In this document: positions 10,269 through 20,876 of the stretch, piece by piece
Position numbering within the stretch: position 1 is the first letter of the stretch
Layout of the letters: each line of letters starts with the position of its first letter
Assembly: GCF_017831975.1 (NCBI RefSeq)
Contig: NZ_JAFDSS010000001.1
Coordinates: 620,001 to 684,000 of the forward strand
DNA length: 64,000 nt
From: Microbacterium terrae
GTDB taxonomy: Bacteria; Actinomycetota; Actinomycetes; Actinomycetales; Microbacteriaceae
Direction of reading: 5' to 3'
Translations under genes and position numbers: made by a program
Notes under the pieces: model-generated
What the model was told of the DNA's origin: nothing
Seen by the model: the letters and a program-made list of their open reading frames with translations, nothing else
The model's database searches: none

Positions 10269-11702
10269 TCATCCTCGCTGGCGCGCGCGGGAGCGGGCCA
10301 CGCTGTACAGCGACGCGCGCACCGGCTGCCCGAGATAGATGCCGAGCGACGCGCCGACGGCGAGGCTCACGCCGACGATCGCGGCGCTCACGAGGGTCCC
10401 GAACCCCAGCAGCAGCTGTGTCGCGCTGTCACCGGACTCGACCACCGTGAGGAGACCGCGGAAGACGGCGGCGCCCGGCACCATGGGAAGGATCGCCGCC
10501 GTCGTGATCGCGATCGACGGCACGTGCAGGCGGTAGGCGAGCACGATTCCGACGAAGCTGCCGATGAACGCGCCGAGACCGCTCGCCGCAGCGGCTTCGA
10601 AGCCGAGGGTGGAGGCGCCGAGATACCCGACCCACGCCACGAGGCTCAGCAGGATGCTCACGAGCACGATCCGCAGACCCGCTCCGTTGTAGACAGCGAC
10701 GGCGATCGCGATGAGCGCAGCGCCGACGAGCTGCAGCGGCACCGGGCCGAGCGGCAGAGCGTCGTCGGGGGCGTCGACGCGCAGGCCGATCACGCGCGCC
10801 GTCTCGAGCCCGGCGAGGATGCCGAGCACGACGCCGAGCGTGTGGGTGGTGAGCTCGAGGATGCGTCCGCCCGCAGTGAGCGCGAAGCCGTCGATGGCGT
10901 CCTGCGCCGCGCCGACCACGGTGAGGCCGGCGAGCATGAGCACGATGCCCGAGGCGACGATCACCGACGGGCGCAGGGTGGCGGCATCCGTGATCCCGAC
11001 GTACGCGAGCAGCGGCGCCATCGCGGCGACGAGGGTCAGCACGAAGGCGCCCGCGATCTGGCTGAAAAAGAACGGCACGCGGGCGCGTGCGAGCCCGAGC
11101 TGCGTGAGGGCGGCGAGGGCGGCCGCCACGAAGGCCAGTGCCGTGACGAGCCAGCTGCTCCCGAACATCACCGCGACACCGACGGCGAGCAGTGCCTGGG
11201 CGAGCACGACCACCGTCGGGCGATAGCGGAACGGTGTGCGCCGCAGTACGCGATACCGCGCGACCGCAGCATCGAGGTCGAGTCCGTCCGTGATCGCGGC
11301 GACGAGCGCCTGCACACCCTGGAGCTTCTCGTGATCGGGTGCGGCGCCCTTCACGACGCGCAGCAGGGTGATGGGTCTCGGCGCGCCGCTGCGGTAGTAC
11401 GCGGCGGTGATCGAGTTGTAGGTGACGTCGACCTGCACCGGCTCGAGCCCGTACACCGCCGCCACCCGCACGATCGTGAGCGTCACCTCGCTCGCAGCCG
11501 CGCCGGTCACGAGCATCGTCTCGCCGATGCGCACCGCGAGCTCGAGCACGCGCACGGCCACGGCGTCATCGATCACCGGCAGCGCCTGGGTCTCGGTGAG
11601 GCCGCCGTCGCCGGAGTGGACCAGGCCGCTCAACGAGCTGAACAGCTTCCGGCGTCGTGCTGCCATGCGACGGCTCACCTTCCCGCGCCCGTGTCGGCGC
11701 AC
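10269..11702 (-). CDS. thrE: threonine/serine exporter, ThrE family
   Basis: Two-part ThrE exporter (477 residues): a soluble N-terminal half (DUF1212, about residues 45-180, with ETMLVTGAAASEVTLTI) and about ten membrane helices covering DUF1212 and DUF3815 halves. In Corynebacterium ThrE exports threonine and serine. Start GTG 11702 is taken from the frame; ATG 11666 is a reasonable alternative. It is transcribed away from lysC and asd, which make the aspartate semialdehyde precursor of threonine, so the context supports a role in relieving threonine excess. Substrate is inferred, not shown. Confidence 0.85.
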   Translation of the reverse strand: MRRHGRGKVSRRMAARRRKLFSSLSGLVHSGDGGLTETQALPVIDDAVAVRVLELAVRIGETMLVTGAAASEVTLTIVRVAAVYGLEPVQVDVTYNSITAAYYRSGAPRPITLLRVVKGAAPDHEKLQGVQALVAAITDGLDLDAAVARYRVLRRTPFRYRPTVVVLAQALLAVGVAVMFGSSWLVTALAFVAAALAALTQLGLARARVPFFFSQIAGAFVLTLVAAMAPLLAYVGITDAATLRPSVIVASGIVLMLAGLTVVGAAQDAIDGFALTAGGRILELTTHTLGVVLGILAGLETARVIGLRVDAPDDALPLGPVPLQLVGAALIAIAVAVYNGAGLRIVLVSILLSLVAWVGYLGASTLGFEAAAASGLGAFIGSFVGIVLAYRLHVPSIAITTAAILPMVPGAAVFRGLLTVVESGDSATQLLLGFGTLVSAAIVGVSLAVGASLGIYLGQPVRASLYSVARSRARQRG

Positions 11703-11853
11703 TCGGCCGCGCGCGACGCCTCGATCCTAACGGCGGGGTGTCACATGACCCGGCGGCAGGGCGCGGCATCCGTAAGATTGGTGCTCGGGCGCGGCATCCG
11801 TCCGCCCCGCATCCACATCCGTGCCGCCCAGGCGGCACCTCCGGGAGTTCCAC

Positions 11854-13140
11854 GTGGCGCTGATCGTCCAGAAGTACGGCGGGTCGTCCGTCGCCGATGC
11901 CGAGAGCATCAAGCGCGTCGCCAAGCGCATCGTCGCCAACCGTCGTGCCGGGCACGACGTGGTGGTCGCGGTCAGCGCGATGGGCGACACGACCGACGAG
12001 CTGCTCGACCTCGCCGGCCAGGTCGCTCCGATCCCGGCGCCCCGCGAGCTCGACATGCTGCTCTCGAGCGGTGAGCGCATCTCGATGGCGCTGCTCGCGA
12101 TGGCCATCCACTCGATGGGCTTCGAGGCGCGCTCGTTCACCGGCAGCCAGGCGGGCATGATCACGGATGCCACGCACGGCGCTGCCCGCATCGTCGACGT
12201 GACGCCGGTGCGGCTGCGCGAGGCGCTCGATGACGGCGCGATCGTCATCGTCGCCGGCTTCCAGGGGTTCAACCGCGACACGCGCGACATCACCACGCTC
12301 GGTCGCGGCGGCTCCGACACCACCGCCGTCGCGCTCGCCGCCGCGCTCGAGGCAGACGTATGCGAGATCTACAGCGACGTCGACGGCATCTACACCGCAG
12401 ACCCGCGCGTCGTGCCGAAGGCCCGCAAGCTCGGCACCGTCTCGTCGGAGGAGATGCTCGAACTCGCCGCCAACGGAGCCAAGGTGCTCTACATCCGCGC
12501 GGTCGAGTACGCGCGGCGCCACGGCGTGCTGATCCACTCGCGCTCGACGTTCTCGTCGGGTGTCGGAACCTACGTGCTCGGCCCGGGGATGAGCGTCCCC
12601 GACGGCCAACAGGGAGAGAACATGGAAGAGCCCATCGTCGCCGGCGTGGCCACCGACCTCGGCCAGGCGAAGATCACCGTCATCGGCGTGCCGGATGTCC
12701 CCGGCAAGGCAGCCGAGATCTTCAAGGTCGTCGCGAAGTCGGGTGCGAACGTCGACATGATCGTGCAGAACGTGTCGGCGGCCGCCACGGGCCGCACCGA
12801 CATCTCGTTCACGCTTCCGAAGACGGATGCCGCGACCGCGCTCAAGGCGCTCGCCGGAGACCAGGCCGACATCGGGTTCGAGAGCCTCGTGCACGACGAC
12901 CAGATCGGCAAGCTCTCGGTCGTCGGCGCCGGCATGCGCACCCACTCGGGCGTCTCCGCGACGCTGTTCGAGGCGCTTTCGGTGGCGGGCATCAACATCG
13001 AGATGATCTCGACCTCCGAGATCCGCATCTCCGTGGTCGTGCGCGGCGACGACCTGGCCGCGGCGGCACGGGTCGTGCACACCGCCTACGGGCTCGACGG
13101 CGACGACGACGCCGTGGTGCACGCCGGCACCGGCCGCTGA
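11854..13140 (+). CDS. lysC: aspartate kinase, alpha chain
   Basis: Aspartokinase phosphorylates aspartate, the first step towards lysine, threonine, methionine and diaminopimelate. The start is GTG 11854 with GGGAG six bases upstream, giving the standard [13 protein letters not shown]-terminus; an earlier in-frame GTG at 11821 lacks family support. Length is 428 residues. The kinase domain (to about residue 250) includes [16 protein letters not shown] and [11 protein letters not shown]. Two ACT domains follow, with [14 protein letters not shown] and [15 protein letters not shown] for lysine/threonine feedback. asd follows in the same direction. Confidence 0.97.
   Translation: MALIVQKYGGSSVADAESIKRVAKRIVANRRAGHDVVVAVSAMGDTTDELLDLAGQVAPIPAPRELDMLLSSGERISMALLAMAIHSMGFEARSFTGSQAGMITDATHGAARIVDVTPVRLREALDDGAIVIVAGFQGFNRDTRDITTLGRGGSDTTAVALAAALEADVCEIYSDVDGIYTADPRVVPKARKLGTVSSEEMLELAANGAKVLYIRAVEYARRHGVLIHSRSTFSSGVGTYVLGPGMSVPDGQQGENMEEPIVAGVATDLGQAKITVIGVPDVPGKAAEIFKVVAKSGANVDMIVQNVSAAATGRTDISFTLPKTDAATALKALAGDQADIGFESLVHDDQIGKLSVVGAGMRTHSGVSATLFEALSVAGINIEMISTSEIRISVVVRGDDLAAAARVVHTAYGLDGDDDAVVHAGTGR
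12622..13140 (+). other. lysC: internal in-frame start: aspartate kinase beta subunit
   Basis: Inside lysC, ATG 12622 (Met257) is preceded by AGGGAGAG at 12611-12618 with good spacing. Translation from here would give a 172-residue product holding only the two ACT regulatory domains. Corynebacterium glutamicum and Bacillus make an alpha2beta2 aspartokinase with just such an internally started beta chain of about this size. Seen: the site, frame and length. Inferred: that it is used here. Confidence 0.72.
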
Positions 13141-13213
13141 CCCCGGGCCCCCTTCACCCCGATCACCGACGCCGCGCGTAACGCCGGGGCGGAGCATCCT
13201 TCCCGGGCGGTAG

Positions 13214-14347
<1,134 letters not shown>

Positions 14348-14366
14348 CCGCGACCTCCGCGATCAC

Positions 14367-14406
14367 AGCGAGCGGATGCCCGGGTCACCGGCATCCGCTC
14401 GCTTTC
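14367..14406 (+). terminator. hairpin terminator after asd
   Basis: Arms 14367-14380 and 14390-14403 pair perfectly over 14 bp around a 9-base loop, followed by only a short T run (TTT). The stem contains CGGATGCC/GGCATCCG, a core shared with the hairpin at 25465-25507. Confidence 0.8.
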
Positions 14407-14477
14407 GCATCCGGAAAGAACTGCCGGACTTTCGGCCTCCGACCTGGGCCTCGGTCGGGACCCGTGCTCGAGCGACT

Positions 14478-14483
14478 TAGAAT
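14478..14483 (+). promoter_or_regulatory. -10 element TAGAAT before mqo
   Basis: TAGAAT is a strong -10 match, followed by 6 bases and the GTG at 14490: predicted leaderless transcript. Confidence 0.6.
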
Positions 14484-14489
14484 CGTCTG

Positions 14490-16007
14490 GTGACCGAAAC
14501 GCCCTCCGTGCCCCATCCTGACGACAGCGATCTGCCCGACGGCTCCGTCGATGTGCTGCTCATCGGCGGCGGCGTCATGAGCGCGACGCTCGGAACGCTG
14601 CTGCAGGAGCTGCAGCCCGATCTGAAGATCGCCGTGTTCGAGCGTCTCAGCGATGTGGCCCTCGAGAGCTCGAACGCGTGGAACAACGCCGGCACCGGGC
14701 ACGCAGCCCTCTGCGAGCTGAACTACATGCCCGAAGGTTCGGACGGCTCGGTCGACCCGGCCAAGGCGATCTCGATCAACGAGCAGTTCCAGCAGAGCCG
14801 TCAGCTGTGGTCGTCGCTGGTCGATGCGGGGGTGCTCGACGCCCCCTCGACGTTCATCAACTCGACGCCGCACATGACCTTCGTCCGCGGCGAGAAGGAT
14901 GTCGCGTACCTCAAGAAGCGCTACGAAGCGCTCAAGGACGAGCCCCTGTTCGCCGGCATCGAGTACAGCGAGGACTCGCGCGTCATCAACAAGTGGACGC
15001 CGCTGCTCATGCAGAAGCGCCGCGCCGGCGAGCCGTTCGCGGCGACGCGGATGCCGGCAGGCACGGACGTCGACTTCGGTGCGCTCACCCGTCAGCTGTT
15101 CGAGAACCTGGCGGCGAACGGCGCCGAGGTTCGCACGAACACCGAGGTGCGCCGCCTCAAGCGTCTCGCCGACGGATCGTGGCGCGTGAAGTACCGCCGC
15201 ACGCTCGGGCGCACCCCGGGCGAGATCCGTGCGAAGTTCGTCTTCGTCGGAGCCGGCGGCTGGGCGCTGAAGCTGCTCCAGCGCTCGGGCATCCCCGAGA
15301 TCTCGGGCTACGGTGTCTTCCCGATCGGCGGGCAGTTCCTCAAGACGAGCAACCCCGCGATCGTCGCGCAGCACAAGGCGAAGGTGTACTCGCAGGCTTC
15401 GGTCGGCGCGCCGCCGATGTCGGTTCCGCACCTCGACACCCGCGTCGTCGACGGCGAGGCGTCGCTGCTGTTCGGTCCGTTCGCGACGTTCAGCCCCAAG
15501 TTCCTCAAGACCGGCTCGTGGTTCGACATCGTCGGCCAGGTGCGCCCGGGCAATCTGGGTCCGATGCTCAAGGTGGCGTGGGACAACCCCAGCCTCATCA
15601 CCTACCTCGTCGGCGAGCTGCTCAAGAACCACGCCAAGAAGGTCGACAGCCTCCGCGTCTTCATGCCCACCGCGAAGGACGAGGACTGGGAGCTCATCCA
15701 GGCCGGTCAGCGCGCGCAGGTCATGAAGAAGGATCCCGAGAAGGGCGGCGTGCTGCAGTTCGGCACGGAGGTCGTCACCGGCGCCGACGGCACGATCGCG
15801 GGCCTGCTCGGCGCATCGCCCGGCGCCTCGACCGCGGTGTCGATCATGCTCGGGCTGCTGAAGACCTGCTTCCCCGACCGAATCGAGGCGTGGGAGCCGC
15901 GCCTGCGCGAGCTGATCCCGAGCTACGGCGAGACGCTCAACCCACGGCCTGAGGTCGCGCGCGAGTCGCTCGTCGAGACCGCGGACACCCTCGCGCTCAC
16001 CGCCTGA
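14490..16007 (+). CDS. mqo: malate:quinone oxidoreductase
   Basis: FAD enzyme at the inner face of the membrane that oxidises malate to oxaloacetate and passes electrons to quinone, replacing or backing up NAD-linked malate dehydrogenase. The 505 residues include the FAD-binding LLIGGGVMSATLGTLL near residue 25, SSNAWNNAGTGHAALCELNY, FVFVGAGGWALKLL, and GLLGASPGASTAVSIML near the C-terminus, all Mqo hallmarks. Start GTG 14490 follows a TANNNT-N6 promoter. It is a single-gene unit bounded by the asd terminator and the tdk promoter. Confidence 0.96.
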   Translation: MTETPSVPHPDDSDLPDGSVDVLLIGGGVMSATLGTLLQELQPDLKIAVFERLSDVALESSNAWNNAGTGHAALCELNYMPEGSDGSVDPAKAISINEQFQQSRQLWSSLVDAGVLDAPSTFINSTPHMTFVRGEKDVAYLKKRYEALKDEPLFAGIEYSEDSRVINKWTPLLMQKRRAGEPFAATRMPAGTDVDFGALTRQLFENLAANGAEVRTNTEVRRLKRLADGSWRVKYRRTLGRTPGEIRAKFVFVGAGGWALKLLQRSGIPEISGYGVFPIGGQFLKTSNPAIVAQHKAKVYSQASVGAPPMSVPHLDTRVVDGEASLLFGPFATFSPKFLKTGSWFDIVGQVRPGNLGPMLKVAWDNPSLITYLVGELLKNHAKKVDSLRVFMPTAKDEDWELIQAGQRAQVMKKDPEKGGVLQFGTEVVTGADGTIAGLLGASPGASTAVSIMLGLLKTCFPDRIEAWEPRLRELIPSYGETLNPRPEVARESLVETADTLALTA

Positions 16008-16071
16008 GCCCTGACGGTCCTCGCCATCCTCGACGCGAGCCGGACGCGAGCGAGGCGGGCGCGGGAGCGAC

Positions 16072-16077
16072 TACGCT
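16072..16077 (+). promoter_or_regulatory. -10 element TACGCT before tdk
   Basis: TANNNT hexamer then 6 bases then GTG 16084; supports that start over the GTG at 16080. Confidence 0.5.
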
Positions 16078-16083
16078 CGGTGC

Positions 16084-16725
16084 GTGGCAAAGCTCTACTT
16101 CCGCTTCGGCGCGATGAACTCCGGCAAGTCGACGTCTCTGCTGCAGGCCGCGTACAACTACGAGGAGCGCGGTCAGCACGTGCTCCTGGCGAAGCCCGAG
16201 ATCGACACCAAGGGTGCCGCGCAGATCGACAGCCGTCTCGGCGTGAAGCGTGCGGTGGACTTCCTGATCGCACCGGGTGACGACGTGCGCGCGCTGTTTG
16301 CCGAGCACCGCGCCGCTCTGCGGTCACGGGTGTCGTCGGCGCTCGTGCCGGAGTCCGACCACACCGACGTCGCCTGCCTCCTCATCGACGAGGCGCAGTT
16401 CCTCACCCGCGATCAGGTCGACGATCTGCTCCGCATCGTGGTGCTCGACGGCATCCCGGTGCTGGCCTACGGCATCCGCACCGACTTCCGCACGGAGGCG
16501 TTCCCGGGCTCACGACGGCTGCTCGAGCTGGCGCACAGCCTCGAGGAGCTGAAGACCATCTGCCGCTGCGGGCGCAAGGCGCTCTTCAACGCGCGGCTCG
16601 TCGGCGGGCGCTTCGTCTTCGACGGCGACCAGGTCGCCATCGACGAACTGTCGACCGCGCGGGTCACGTACGAGTCGATGTGCGCCGAGTGCTATCTGCG
16701 CGAGTCGGGCGGGCGGCTGGGCTGA
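16084..16725 (+). CDS. tdk: thymidine kinase
   Basis: Type II thymidine kinase (213 residues) for salvage of thymidine to dTMP. The P-loop GAMNSGKST lies at residues 9-17, the Walker B-like LLIDEAQFL near residue 100, YGIRTDFR forms the substrate-loop entry, and paired cysteines ICRCGRKA and CAECY form the structural zinc site. The partner kinase tmk occurs at 34034. It converges with a DUF1295 gene, with 3 bp between stop codons. Confidence 0.95.
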   Translation: MAKLYFRFGAMNSGKSTSLLQAAYNYEERGQHVLLAKPEIDTKGAAQIDSRLGVKRAVDFLIAPGDDVRALFAEHRAALRSRVSSALVPESDHTDVACLLIDEAQFLTRDQVDDLLRIVVLDGIPVLAYGIRTDFRTEAFPGSRRLLELAHSLEELKTICRCGRKALFNARLVGGRFVFDGDQVAIDELSTARVTYESMCAECYLRESGGRLG

Positions 16726-16728
16726 CGC

Positions 16729-17580
16729 TCACGCGGGCATCCTGGTGGCGGCGTGCCGTCGGCGGGGGAGCGGGATCAGCATCGACGTGGTGCGGCGGTA
16801 CTCGGCGTAGGCCGGATACTTCGACGCGGTGATCGATTCGGTGAAGATCGTCGACCCGAGGAACAGCAGCGTGAGCAGTGCGGCGCCGACGATGGTCCAG
16901 TTGAACACCCCGCCCCAGACCCCGAGGCCCGCGGTCGCGGCAGCCGTCGCGCCGAGGGCGTAGACCGCCCACCACTGCGCCTGCTCGAAGAAGAAGTTCG
17001 GATGCCGGCTGTACGCGAAAAGCCCGGTCGTGGCGAAGCCCGGCGCCAGCGTTCCGCCTGCGCGCCGCTTCGCCTGATGGAATGCCCACTGCTGCTGGTC
17101 GGCGACGAACTCTCCGATCAGGAAGCCGGCGAAGAGCACGGCGAACGCGGCATCCCATCCGGTGAACGGCACCGGGTTCTGCCACGCGATGTACGCCGGC
17201 ACGGTGATCAGCACGAGAAGCGCATTCTGGTACAGCACGATGAAGAACAGGTTGAAGAGCTGGAACTGCCAGGGCTTCATGCGCCCGCGCAGGATCGCCC
17301 AGCGGTAGTCCTCCATGCCCGTGTAGCCGCCCTTGCGGGCGAAGTTGAAGGTCAGACGTGCGCCCCATGCGGTGACCAGCACGGCCATCACGATCAGTCG
17401 CACCGGGTCGGCACCGGGGCCGTCGGTCGTCGCGGCGACGGCGAAGATCCACACGTAGACCACCGGCACGATCGACCACAGGCGATCGACCCACGACGTG
17501 TCTTTCGTGATGAGCGAAGCGACCCAGCAGAACGCGGTCGCGGCACCGGCCACCCACAGCACGACGACGAGGGGATCCAT
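16729..17580 (-). CDS. DUF1295 membrane protein, steroid 5-alpha-reductase-like fold
   Basis: Membrane protein of 283 residues with about seven hydrophobic segments. The late motifs GLFAYSRHPNFFFEQAQWW and KYPAYAEYRRTTSMLIP are typical of DUF1295 proteins, related to 3-oxo-5-alpha-steroid 4-dehydrogenases and isoprenylcysteine methyltransferases. The true substrate is unknown. Start ATG 17580 is preceded by TAGCAT and 6 bases, again a leaderless layout. It is a single gene, divergent from the lldR-like regulator. Confidence 0.83.
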   Translation of the reverse strand: MDPLVVVLWVAGAATAFCWVASLITKDTSWVDRLWSIVPVVYVWIFAVAATTDGPGADPVRLIVMAVLVTAWGARLTFNFARKGGYTGMEDYRWAILRGRMKPWQFQLFNLFFIVLYQNALLVLITVPAYIAWQNPVPFTGWDAAFAVLFAGFLIGEFVADQQQWAFHQAKRRAGGTLAPGFATTGLFAYSRHPNFFFEQAQWWAVYALGATAAATAGLGVWGGVFNWTIVGAALLTLLFLGSTIFTESITASKYPAYAEYRRTTSMLIPLPRRRHAATRMPA

Positions 17581-17586
17581 GAGGGG

Positions 17587-17592
17587 ATGCTA
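17587..17592 (-). promoter_or_regulatory. -10 element TAGCAT before the DUF1295 gene
   Basis: Minus-strand TANNNT hexamer, 6 bases, then ATG at 17580; leaderless start. Confidence 0.5.
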
Positions 17593-17642
17593 GCCGCCAT
17601 GGCGTACGCCCGATCGGATCAGCGCGCCGTCGCCCGACGCGC

Positions 17643-17683
17643 TTGCATTGTGGTCTGACCACGCGTTATCGTGGTCAGACCAC
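17643..17683 (+). promoter_or_regulatory. lldR promoter with two FadR/LldR-type operators
   Basis: Two palindromic sites, TGGTCTGACCA (17651-17661) and TGGTCAGACCA (17672-17682), lie 21 bp centre to centre, two helical turns. Each fits the TGGT-N3-ACCA operator of FadR-subfamily GntR regulators (PdhR/LldR type). They overlap a plausible promoter: TTGCAT at 17643-17648 and TATCGT at 17667-17672, spacer 18. The repressor gene begins at 17699, so autorepression of the lldR-lldD unit is the simplest reading. Confidence 0.85.
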
Positions 17684-17698
17684 ACCGACGGAGGTACC

Positions 17699-18412
17699 GT
17701 GACGCAGACGTCCACCGCGCGCGCCTGGCGGGTCGTGCTCGAGAGCATCGAGCGCGACCTCCTCGAGGGCGTGCTCCAGCCGGGCGATCGGCTCGCTCCG
17801 GAGCGCGAGCTCGCGACGACCCTCGGGGTCGGGCGCTCGAGTGTGCGTGAGGCGCTGCGCGTGCTCGAGGTGATGGGGCTCATCCGCACCGGCACCGGGT
17901 CGGGTCCGACCTCAGGAGCCTTCATCGTCGCGAGCCCGCAGGGCGGGCTGTCGGCGCTGCTGCGGCTCCAGGTGGCGGCGCAGGCGTTCCCGCTCGACGA
18001 CGTCGTGCGCACCCGCGTGGTGCTCGAGTCCGCCGTCGTCGAGGCGATCGCCGCAGATCCGCAGCGGGTGACCGCCGAGGCGCGCGCTGTGCTCGACGCG
18101 ATGGACGACGCCGACCTCACCCGTGAGGAGTTCATCGCACTCGATGCGCGGCTCCACCAGGCGCTCGCCGAGGCGTCGGGCAACCTCGTCATCGCCGTGA
18201 CCATGGAGGGCCTGCGCAGCGCCATCGAGTCGTACGTGCAGGCAGGTGCCCAGCGGCTGCCCGATTGGGATGCCACCAGCGAACGGCTCCGCCGCGAGCA
18301 CCACGCCATCCTCGACGCCGTCGACGCGGGCGACGCGTCGCTCGCCCGCTCCCTCGTCCACGACCACATCACCGGCTACTACGCCGAAGCGGGCTCGTCC
18401 CGCGACCTCTGA
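17699..18412 (+). CDS. lldR: FadR-subfamily GntR regulator, probably lactate-responsive
   Basis: Transcription factor of 237 residues. The N-terminal winged helix contains [29 protein letters not shown] (quoted in part by motif: [13 protein letters not shown]); the C-terminal all-helical FCD domain binds a carboxylate effector. Start GTG 17699 has GGAGG nine bases upstream; an upstream in-frame ATG at 17648 would translate through the operators and is rejected. lldD follows after 23 bp. With the TGGT-N3-ACCA operators this fits LldR, released by L-lactate, but the ligand is inferred from context. Confidence 0.85.
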   Translation: MTQTSTARAWRVVLESIERDLLEGVLQPGDRLAPERELATTLGVGRSSVREALRVLEVMGLIRTGTGSGPTSGAFIVASPQGGLSALLRLQVAAQAFPLDDVVRTRVVLESAVVEAIAADPQRVTAEARAVLDAMDDADLTREEFIALDARLHQALAEASGNLVIAVTMEGLRSAIESYVQAGAQRLPDWDATSERLRREHHAILDAVDAGDASLARSLVHDHITGYYAEAGSSRDL

Positions 18413-18435
18413 AACCACGACCGGCAGGAAAGAAC

Positions 18436-19728
18436 ATGGTCCAGCGCCAGCTCCCCAACCCGCTCGAACTCCTCGAGCTCATGCAGTTCAAGAAGCCCGA
18501 GCTCGACGGGCGCAAGCGTCGCCTCGACGGCGCCCTCACGATCTACGACCTGCGCACCATCGCGAAGCGTCGCACCCCGAAGGCCGCCTTCGACTACACC
18601 GACGGCGCCGCCGAGGGGGAGCTGTCGCTCGCTCGTGCGCGTCAGGCCTTCGAGGACGTGGAGTTCCACCCCGACGTGCTCCGCCCCGCCGAGAACGTCG
18701 ACATGTCGACCGAGATCCTGGGCGGGCCGTCGGCCATGCCGTTCGGCATCGCGCCCACCGGCTTCACGCGACTGATGCAGACCGAGGGCGAGATCGCCGG
18801 TGCCGGCGCGGCCGGTGCCGCCGGCATCCCCTTCACCCTCTCGACGCTGGGCACCACGTCGATCGAAGACGTGAAGGCCGCGAACCCGAACGGTCGCAAC
18901 TGGTTCCAGCTCTACGTCATGCGCGACCGGGAGATCTCGTACAACCTGGCCCGTCGCGCGGCAGCCGCCGGATTCGACACGCTGCAGTTCACCGTCGACA
19001 CCCCGGTGGCGGGAGCACGCCTGCGCGACAAGCGCAACGGCTTCTCGATCCCGCCGCAACTGACCCTCGGTACGATCATCAACGCGATCCCGCGCCCCTG
19101 GTGGTGGTACGACTTCCTCACAACGCCCAAGCTCGAGTTCGCGTCGCTGTCGACGACCGGCGGCACCGTCGGCGAGCTCCTCAATGCGGCCATGGACCCG
19201 ACGATCAGCTACGACGACCTCGCCGTCATCCGCGACATCTGGCCCGGCAAGATCGTCGTCAAGGGGGTGCAGAACGTCGCCGACTCGAAGCGGTTGATCG
19301 ACGCCGGCGTCGACGGCATCATCCTGTCGAACCACGGCGGCCGTCAGCTCGACCGGGCGCCGATCCCGTTCCGCCTCCTCCCCGAGGTGGTCCGCGAGGT
19401 CGGCAAGGATGCCACGGTAATGGTCGACACCGGAATCATGAACGGCGCCGACATCGTCTCGTCGATCGCCCTCGGTGCGAAGTTCACGCTCATCGGCCGT
19501 GCGTACCTCTACGGGCTCATGGCGGGCGGCCGCCAGGGTGTCGACCGCACCATCGAGATCCTCCGCAGCGAGATCGAGCGCACGATGAAGCTGCTCGGCG
19601 TCTCGGCCCTCGGTGAGCTCGAGCCCCGTCACGTCACGCAGTTGCAGCGGCTCGTGCCGGTCGGGCAGGCGCAGGCGCCGGCCCGGCGCGCCGCGGCTCC
19701 CCGCGCGAAGACCGCGGCCCAGGGCTGA
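18436..19728 (+). CDS. lldD: FMN-dependent L-lactate dehydrogenase / alpha-hydroxy-acid oxidase
   Basis: FMN TIM-barrel enzyme of 430 residues, expected to oxidise L-lactate to pyruvate at the membrane with electrons to quinone. Landmarks: [35 protein letters not shown], and SNHGGRQLD with catalytic His300, then the FMN phosphate loop [19 protein letters not shown]. Start ATG 18436 has AGGAAAG just upstream. It is co-transcribed with the GntR regulator. Other alpha-hydroxy acids are possible substrates. Confidence 0.88.
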   Translation: MVQRQLPNPLELLELMQFKKPELDGRKRRLDGALTIYDLRTIAKRRTPKAAFDYTDGAAEGELSLARARQAFEDVEFHPDVLRPAENVDMSTEILGGPSAMPFGIAPTGFTRLMQTEGEIAGAGAAGAAGIPFTLSTLGTTSIEDVKAANPNGRNWFQLYVMRDREISYNLARRAAAAGFDTLQFTVDTPVAGARLRDKRNGFSIPPQLTLGTIINAIPRPWWWYDFLTTPKLEFASLSTTGGTVGELLNAAMDPTISYDDLAVIRDIWPGKIVVKGVQNVADSKRLIDAGVDGIILSNHGGRQLDRAPIPFRLLPEVVREVGKDATVMVDTGIMNGADIVSSIALGAKFTLIGRAYLYGLMAGGRQGVDRTIEILRSEIERTMKLLGVSALGELEPRHVTQLQRLVPVGQAQAPARRAAAPRAKTAAQG

Positions 19729-19730
19729 CG

Positions 19731-19873
19731 CGTTTCGTCTCGCTGCGCTCGCTCAACGACCGGGATGTGGGTGCGTTCCGGTCGTTGAGCGAGAAGCGCG
19801 GCGACGGGACGAAACGTCGGTGATGCGGGTGCGTTCCGGTCGTTGAGCGAGGAGCGCGGCGACGAGACGAAAC
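19731..19873. repeat. intergenic repeat cluster: one inverted and two tandem copies
   Basis: A GGTCGTTGAGCGAG...GACGAAAC element occurs at 19780-19816 and 19838-19873 as direct copies with a 58-bp period, and once inverted at 19731-19761. The inverted copy can pair with the next one to form a long hairpin between convergent lldD and the HAD gene. It likely acts as a two-way terminator or is a REP-like dispersed element. No gene is in 19729-19894. Confidence 0.85.
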
Positions 19874-19894
19874 ATCGGTGATGCGGGGGCAGCC

Positions 19895-20671
19895 TCAGGC
19901 GCGGACAGGCAGGGTGGGGATGAGGCGCTCGAGGAACTCGGCGGTCTCCTCCCACCCGTCGACGGCCTCGCAGGCGACGCCCATCGCGAGCACCGGGTAG
20001 TCGTTGCCGTCGGGGTCGAGGCGATCGCCGACGAACAGCATGTCATCGAGCGCGATGCCGGTCTGCTCGGCGAGCTGCCGCATGCCGTAGGCCTTGTCGA
20101 TGCCGCGTTCGGTGATGTCGACGGACGTCGACCCGCCCGAGCGCACCTCGAGGTCGGGGACGAGCGCCGCGACGGCTGCCCGCAGCGAGTTCTTCTTCTC
20201 GCCGGTCGGGTCCCATGCGCTCTTCGCGTGGACCGGAGCTTGCTGGCCGAGGGCCGAGAAGGTGATCTGCGATCCGCGGTCCTCGAGGATGTCGCCCCAG
20301 GTCTCGCTCTCCCAGAGGCCCAGGCGTCGGGCCTCGCCCTCGACTGCGGCGAGGGCCCGTGCCTTCTGATCGTCGGTCAGCGTGCGGCGGTACACCGTCT
20401 CGATCCCGCTCGCATTGATGCGGTAGTACTGCGTACCGCAGGTGGGGAGCAGATGGAACGCGTCGTGCACCTGGGCCGCGGCATCCGGGAGCCTGTCGAC
20501 CACCTGAGTCGTGAACTGCGCGAGCTGGCCGCCCGAGATGATCGCGACCTGCACGCGCGCCGCGAGCGCCGTGAGCAGGTCGCCGATGCGGGCGTCGATC
20601 GCCGACTTCGACGGCGCGAGCGTGTCGTCGAGGTCGAATGCCACCAGAAGGGGCGAGGCGTTGTCCGTCAT
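19895..20671 (-). CDS. HAD-IIB phosphatase, phosphomannomutase/sucrose-phosphatase-like
   Basis: HAD hydrolase of 258 residues with DLDDT near residue 14, ISGG as motif II, KSAWDPTGEKK region as motif III, and GDRLDPDGNDYPVLAMG as motif IV. That pattern is type IIB, seen in eukaryotic-type phosphomannomutase and sugar phosphatases. The substrate is unknown. Start ATG 20671 has GGAGA before it. The open frame continues upstream into the tRNA-Pro gene, but that part is not protein coding. Confidence 0.85.
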   Translation of the reverse strand: MTDNASPLLVAFDLDDTLAPSKSAIDARIGDLLTALAARVQVAIISGGQLAQFTTQVVDRLPDAAAQVHDAFHLLPTCGTQYYRINASGIETVYRRTLTDDQKARALAAVEGEARRLGLWESETWGDILEDRGSQITFSALGQQAPVHAKSAWDPTGEKKNSLRAAVAALVPDLEVRSGGSTSVDITERGIDKAYGMRQLAEQTGIALDDMLFVGDRLDPDGNDYPVLAMGVACEAVDGWEETAEFLERLIPTLPVRA

Positions 20672-20704
20672 GGTGTCTCCATCCGAGTACGACCCTGGTA
20701 CGAC

Positions 20705-20734
20705 AAGAGGCTCCGCCTCACGGCGGAGCCTCTT
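20705..20734 (-). terminator. hairpin terminator after tRNA-Pro
   Basis: Arms 20705-20717 and 20722-20734 pair over 13 bp around a 4-base loop, starting 6 bp beyond the tRNA 3' end. The T run is weak. Confidence 0.75.
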
Positions 20735-20739
20735 TGCGG

Positions 20740-20813
<74 letters not shown>

Positions 20814-20876
20814 TCGCCGCTCCCGCGGCAACCCCACGAGTCTACCTGATCGCGGGCGATGCTCCGAACCGCGCTA

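Noticed and set aside
11703-11853. Possible lysine riboswitch before lysC
   Set aside because: The leader is short and lacks the L-box conserved blocks.
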